Shown in pieces: positions 62,925-64,000 of a stretch of 64,000 nt of DNA. Under the pieces are notes generated by a model. The model searched no databases. It had not been told where the DNA came from and saw nothing but the letters and a program-made list of their open reading frames with translations. Positions within the stretch are counted from its first letter, which is position 1. Each line of letters begins with the position of its first letter. Both the position numbers and the translations under genes were made by a program. Source of the DNA: Panopea generosa (lineage: Eukaryota; Mollusca; Bivalvia; Adapedonta; Hiatellidae); assembly GCA_029582155.1 (NCBI GenBank), contig CM055903.1, forward strand, positions 41,089,353 to 41,153,352. The letters run 5' to 3'.

Positions 62925-63360
62925 AAGGAAAGCCAACTGAATGCGATTTTGAGACGCTCGCATATTCCCGCAAAATCTCACAATATCTTGTTTTCAATTA
63001 TCTTAACTTCCATTCATCCCAGGAACACATATCAAAATTCTTACATTGCAGAATGAAATTATCATCAAAACAACACTGTTCCCATACATTTGTGTTTAAA
63101 ATTGTTGAAGTACTTGTGATTACAAAATTTGTATACTGAAGCTAAAATAACTATAATTCAAGATCATTTTCCGTGATCGAAACATGTTTAAACATCTACG
63201 ATTGCATACACATTACAGTTTATGTACAAGAAATCAGTTGCCTGTGAATTATGAATGATTAATTTGCAAATTATGAATTCTTCTTGATTCTTCTTGTGCT
63301 ATTTCATCAACATTTAGTCAGGAGATGCAAGTTTCTTATCCTTGTATACAAGTCCTTCGT
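62925..63360 (+). repeat. Long duplicated block, copy 2 (partner at 2.87-3.33 kb)
   Basis: It holds the same ordered landmarks as 2865-3335. It ends at CTTGTATACAAGTCCTTCG (63339-63357), at the point where the partner copy runs into the 47-bp array. The array is absent here, so the satellite is not part of the duplicated block. Confidence 0.8.
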
Positions 63361-64000
63361 GTTTAATTACCCTTGGTATTGATGTGTACTGATAGAATTC
63401 TCATGAATGTATTTTTAATTTTTATTTATGCAACATGTGTTTTATTCATGGATGTACATTCTGTGATACTGAAATAAATCTATTTATCTACAAGAAGAGA
63501 GATTTATTGCACTCATTGAACTTACACCCCCCACCCCCCACCCCGCTTAAATGGATCTGAAAAAAAGTTTTGAAGTGTTAAAAGTAAAAAAAAAACATGC
63601 AAATTGTCAAACTTCCAGGTAATTGTTTGTGAATTTATTTTCAAACAAGAGTGTTTAATTGTAACACACTTCAAAACATTTAAAAAAAATCTTAATCCCT
63701 AAAAAGCTACTCTCCCCCTTTTTAGAAAACTGTGTTTATGGGTATTGTGGGAATACAGTATTGACATTCGTCATGTGCCTCTTGAAGTCACACCCCTTCT
63801 TAACGATAACCTATTTAGTAAAAAAATCAAAGATGAAAAATTCTGTTTTGGACATTCCGGATAAAATGAGTTATGCTTAAAACCCATCCGATTGTGGGGT
63901 AATGAGAGAATATAAGAATCTCACATGGGTTTGAGGCTCAGATAGAAAATTCCATGCTGGATGAAAAATCCACACCCAGTAAAATTACTTGAAAATCCTT
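63361..64000. other. Non-coding stretch to window end
   Basis: AT-rich with a C-run (CCCCCCACCCCCCACCCC at 63526-63544). The last 45 bp (GGATGAAAAATCCACACCCA and on to GAAAATCCTT) resemble 53773-53818. No gene recognised. Confidence 0.4.

Overview
This window looks like non-coding DNA from an animal genome, most likely a bivalve or other marine mollusc. It is AT-rich, has no long open reading frame outside tandem arrays, carries several tRNA-headed SINE families and inverted-repeat MITEs, and has tandem repeats of about 160 bp, a size class well known in bivalves. The taxon is an inference. I recognise no protein-coding gene with confidence. At most there are two weak small ORFs, one weak terminal-exon candidate and a few regulatory-looking motifs, so the window is best read as intergenic or deep intronic DNA.

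Roughly a quarter of the window is tandem repeat. The main arrays are: a 47-bp unit (3.35-5.66 kb), a 33-bp unit (9.43-13.65 kb, with an exact 660-bp, 20-unit higher-order repeat), a 49-bp unit (18.36-18.87 kb), a 25-bp unit (21.10-21.49 kb, inside a MITE), a 27-bp unit (24.4-30.34 kb, the largest), a 16-bp unit (37.16-37.60 kb), a 30-bp unit (42.32-43.34 kb), a second 27-bp unit (44.2-45.1 kb), two arrays of about 160 bp (40.2 and 46.9 kb) and a 133-bp unit grown from the inside of a SINE (51.19-51.98 kb). Long ORFs in the window lie in these arrays and follow from unit lengths divisible by three.

The second layer is a graveyard of small mobile elements. Five SINE families with tRNA-like heads (called A to E here) and one related repeat (F) occur in both orientations. 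Several copies have clear target-site duplications, and families with different heads appear to share a central domain. MITEs include a TTAA-flanked family with a near-perfect 32-bp hairpin, a family of about 520 bp with TTAAAGGGA-type ends (MITE-G), a TA-flanked mariner-like family, a single TAA-flanked Harbinger-like copy, and two other inverted-repeat elements. Nesting gives a relative order: the TTAA MITE lies inside MITE-G at 20.97 kb, SINE-B inside MITE-G at 38.48 kb, and SINE-B inside SINE-E at 61.55 kb.

Between the repeats are stretches of apparently single-copy DNA. A few carry signals worth testing: a perfect RFX X-box at 30.42 kb, a TATA box with a nearby splice donor at 19.08 kb, and a GC-rich terminal-exon-like island on the minus strand at 56.45-56.64 kb. 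Family letters are labels for this window only; no database comparison was possible.
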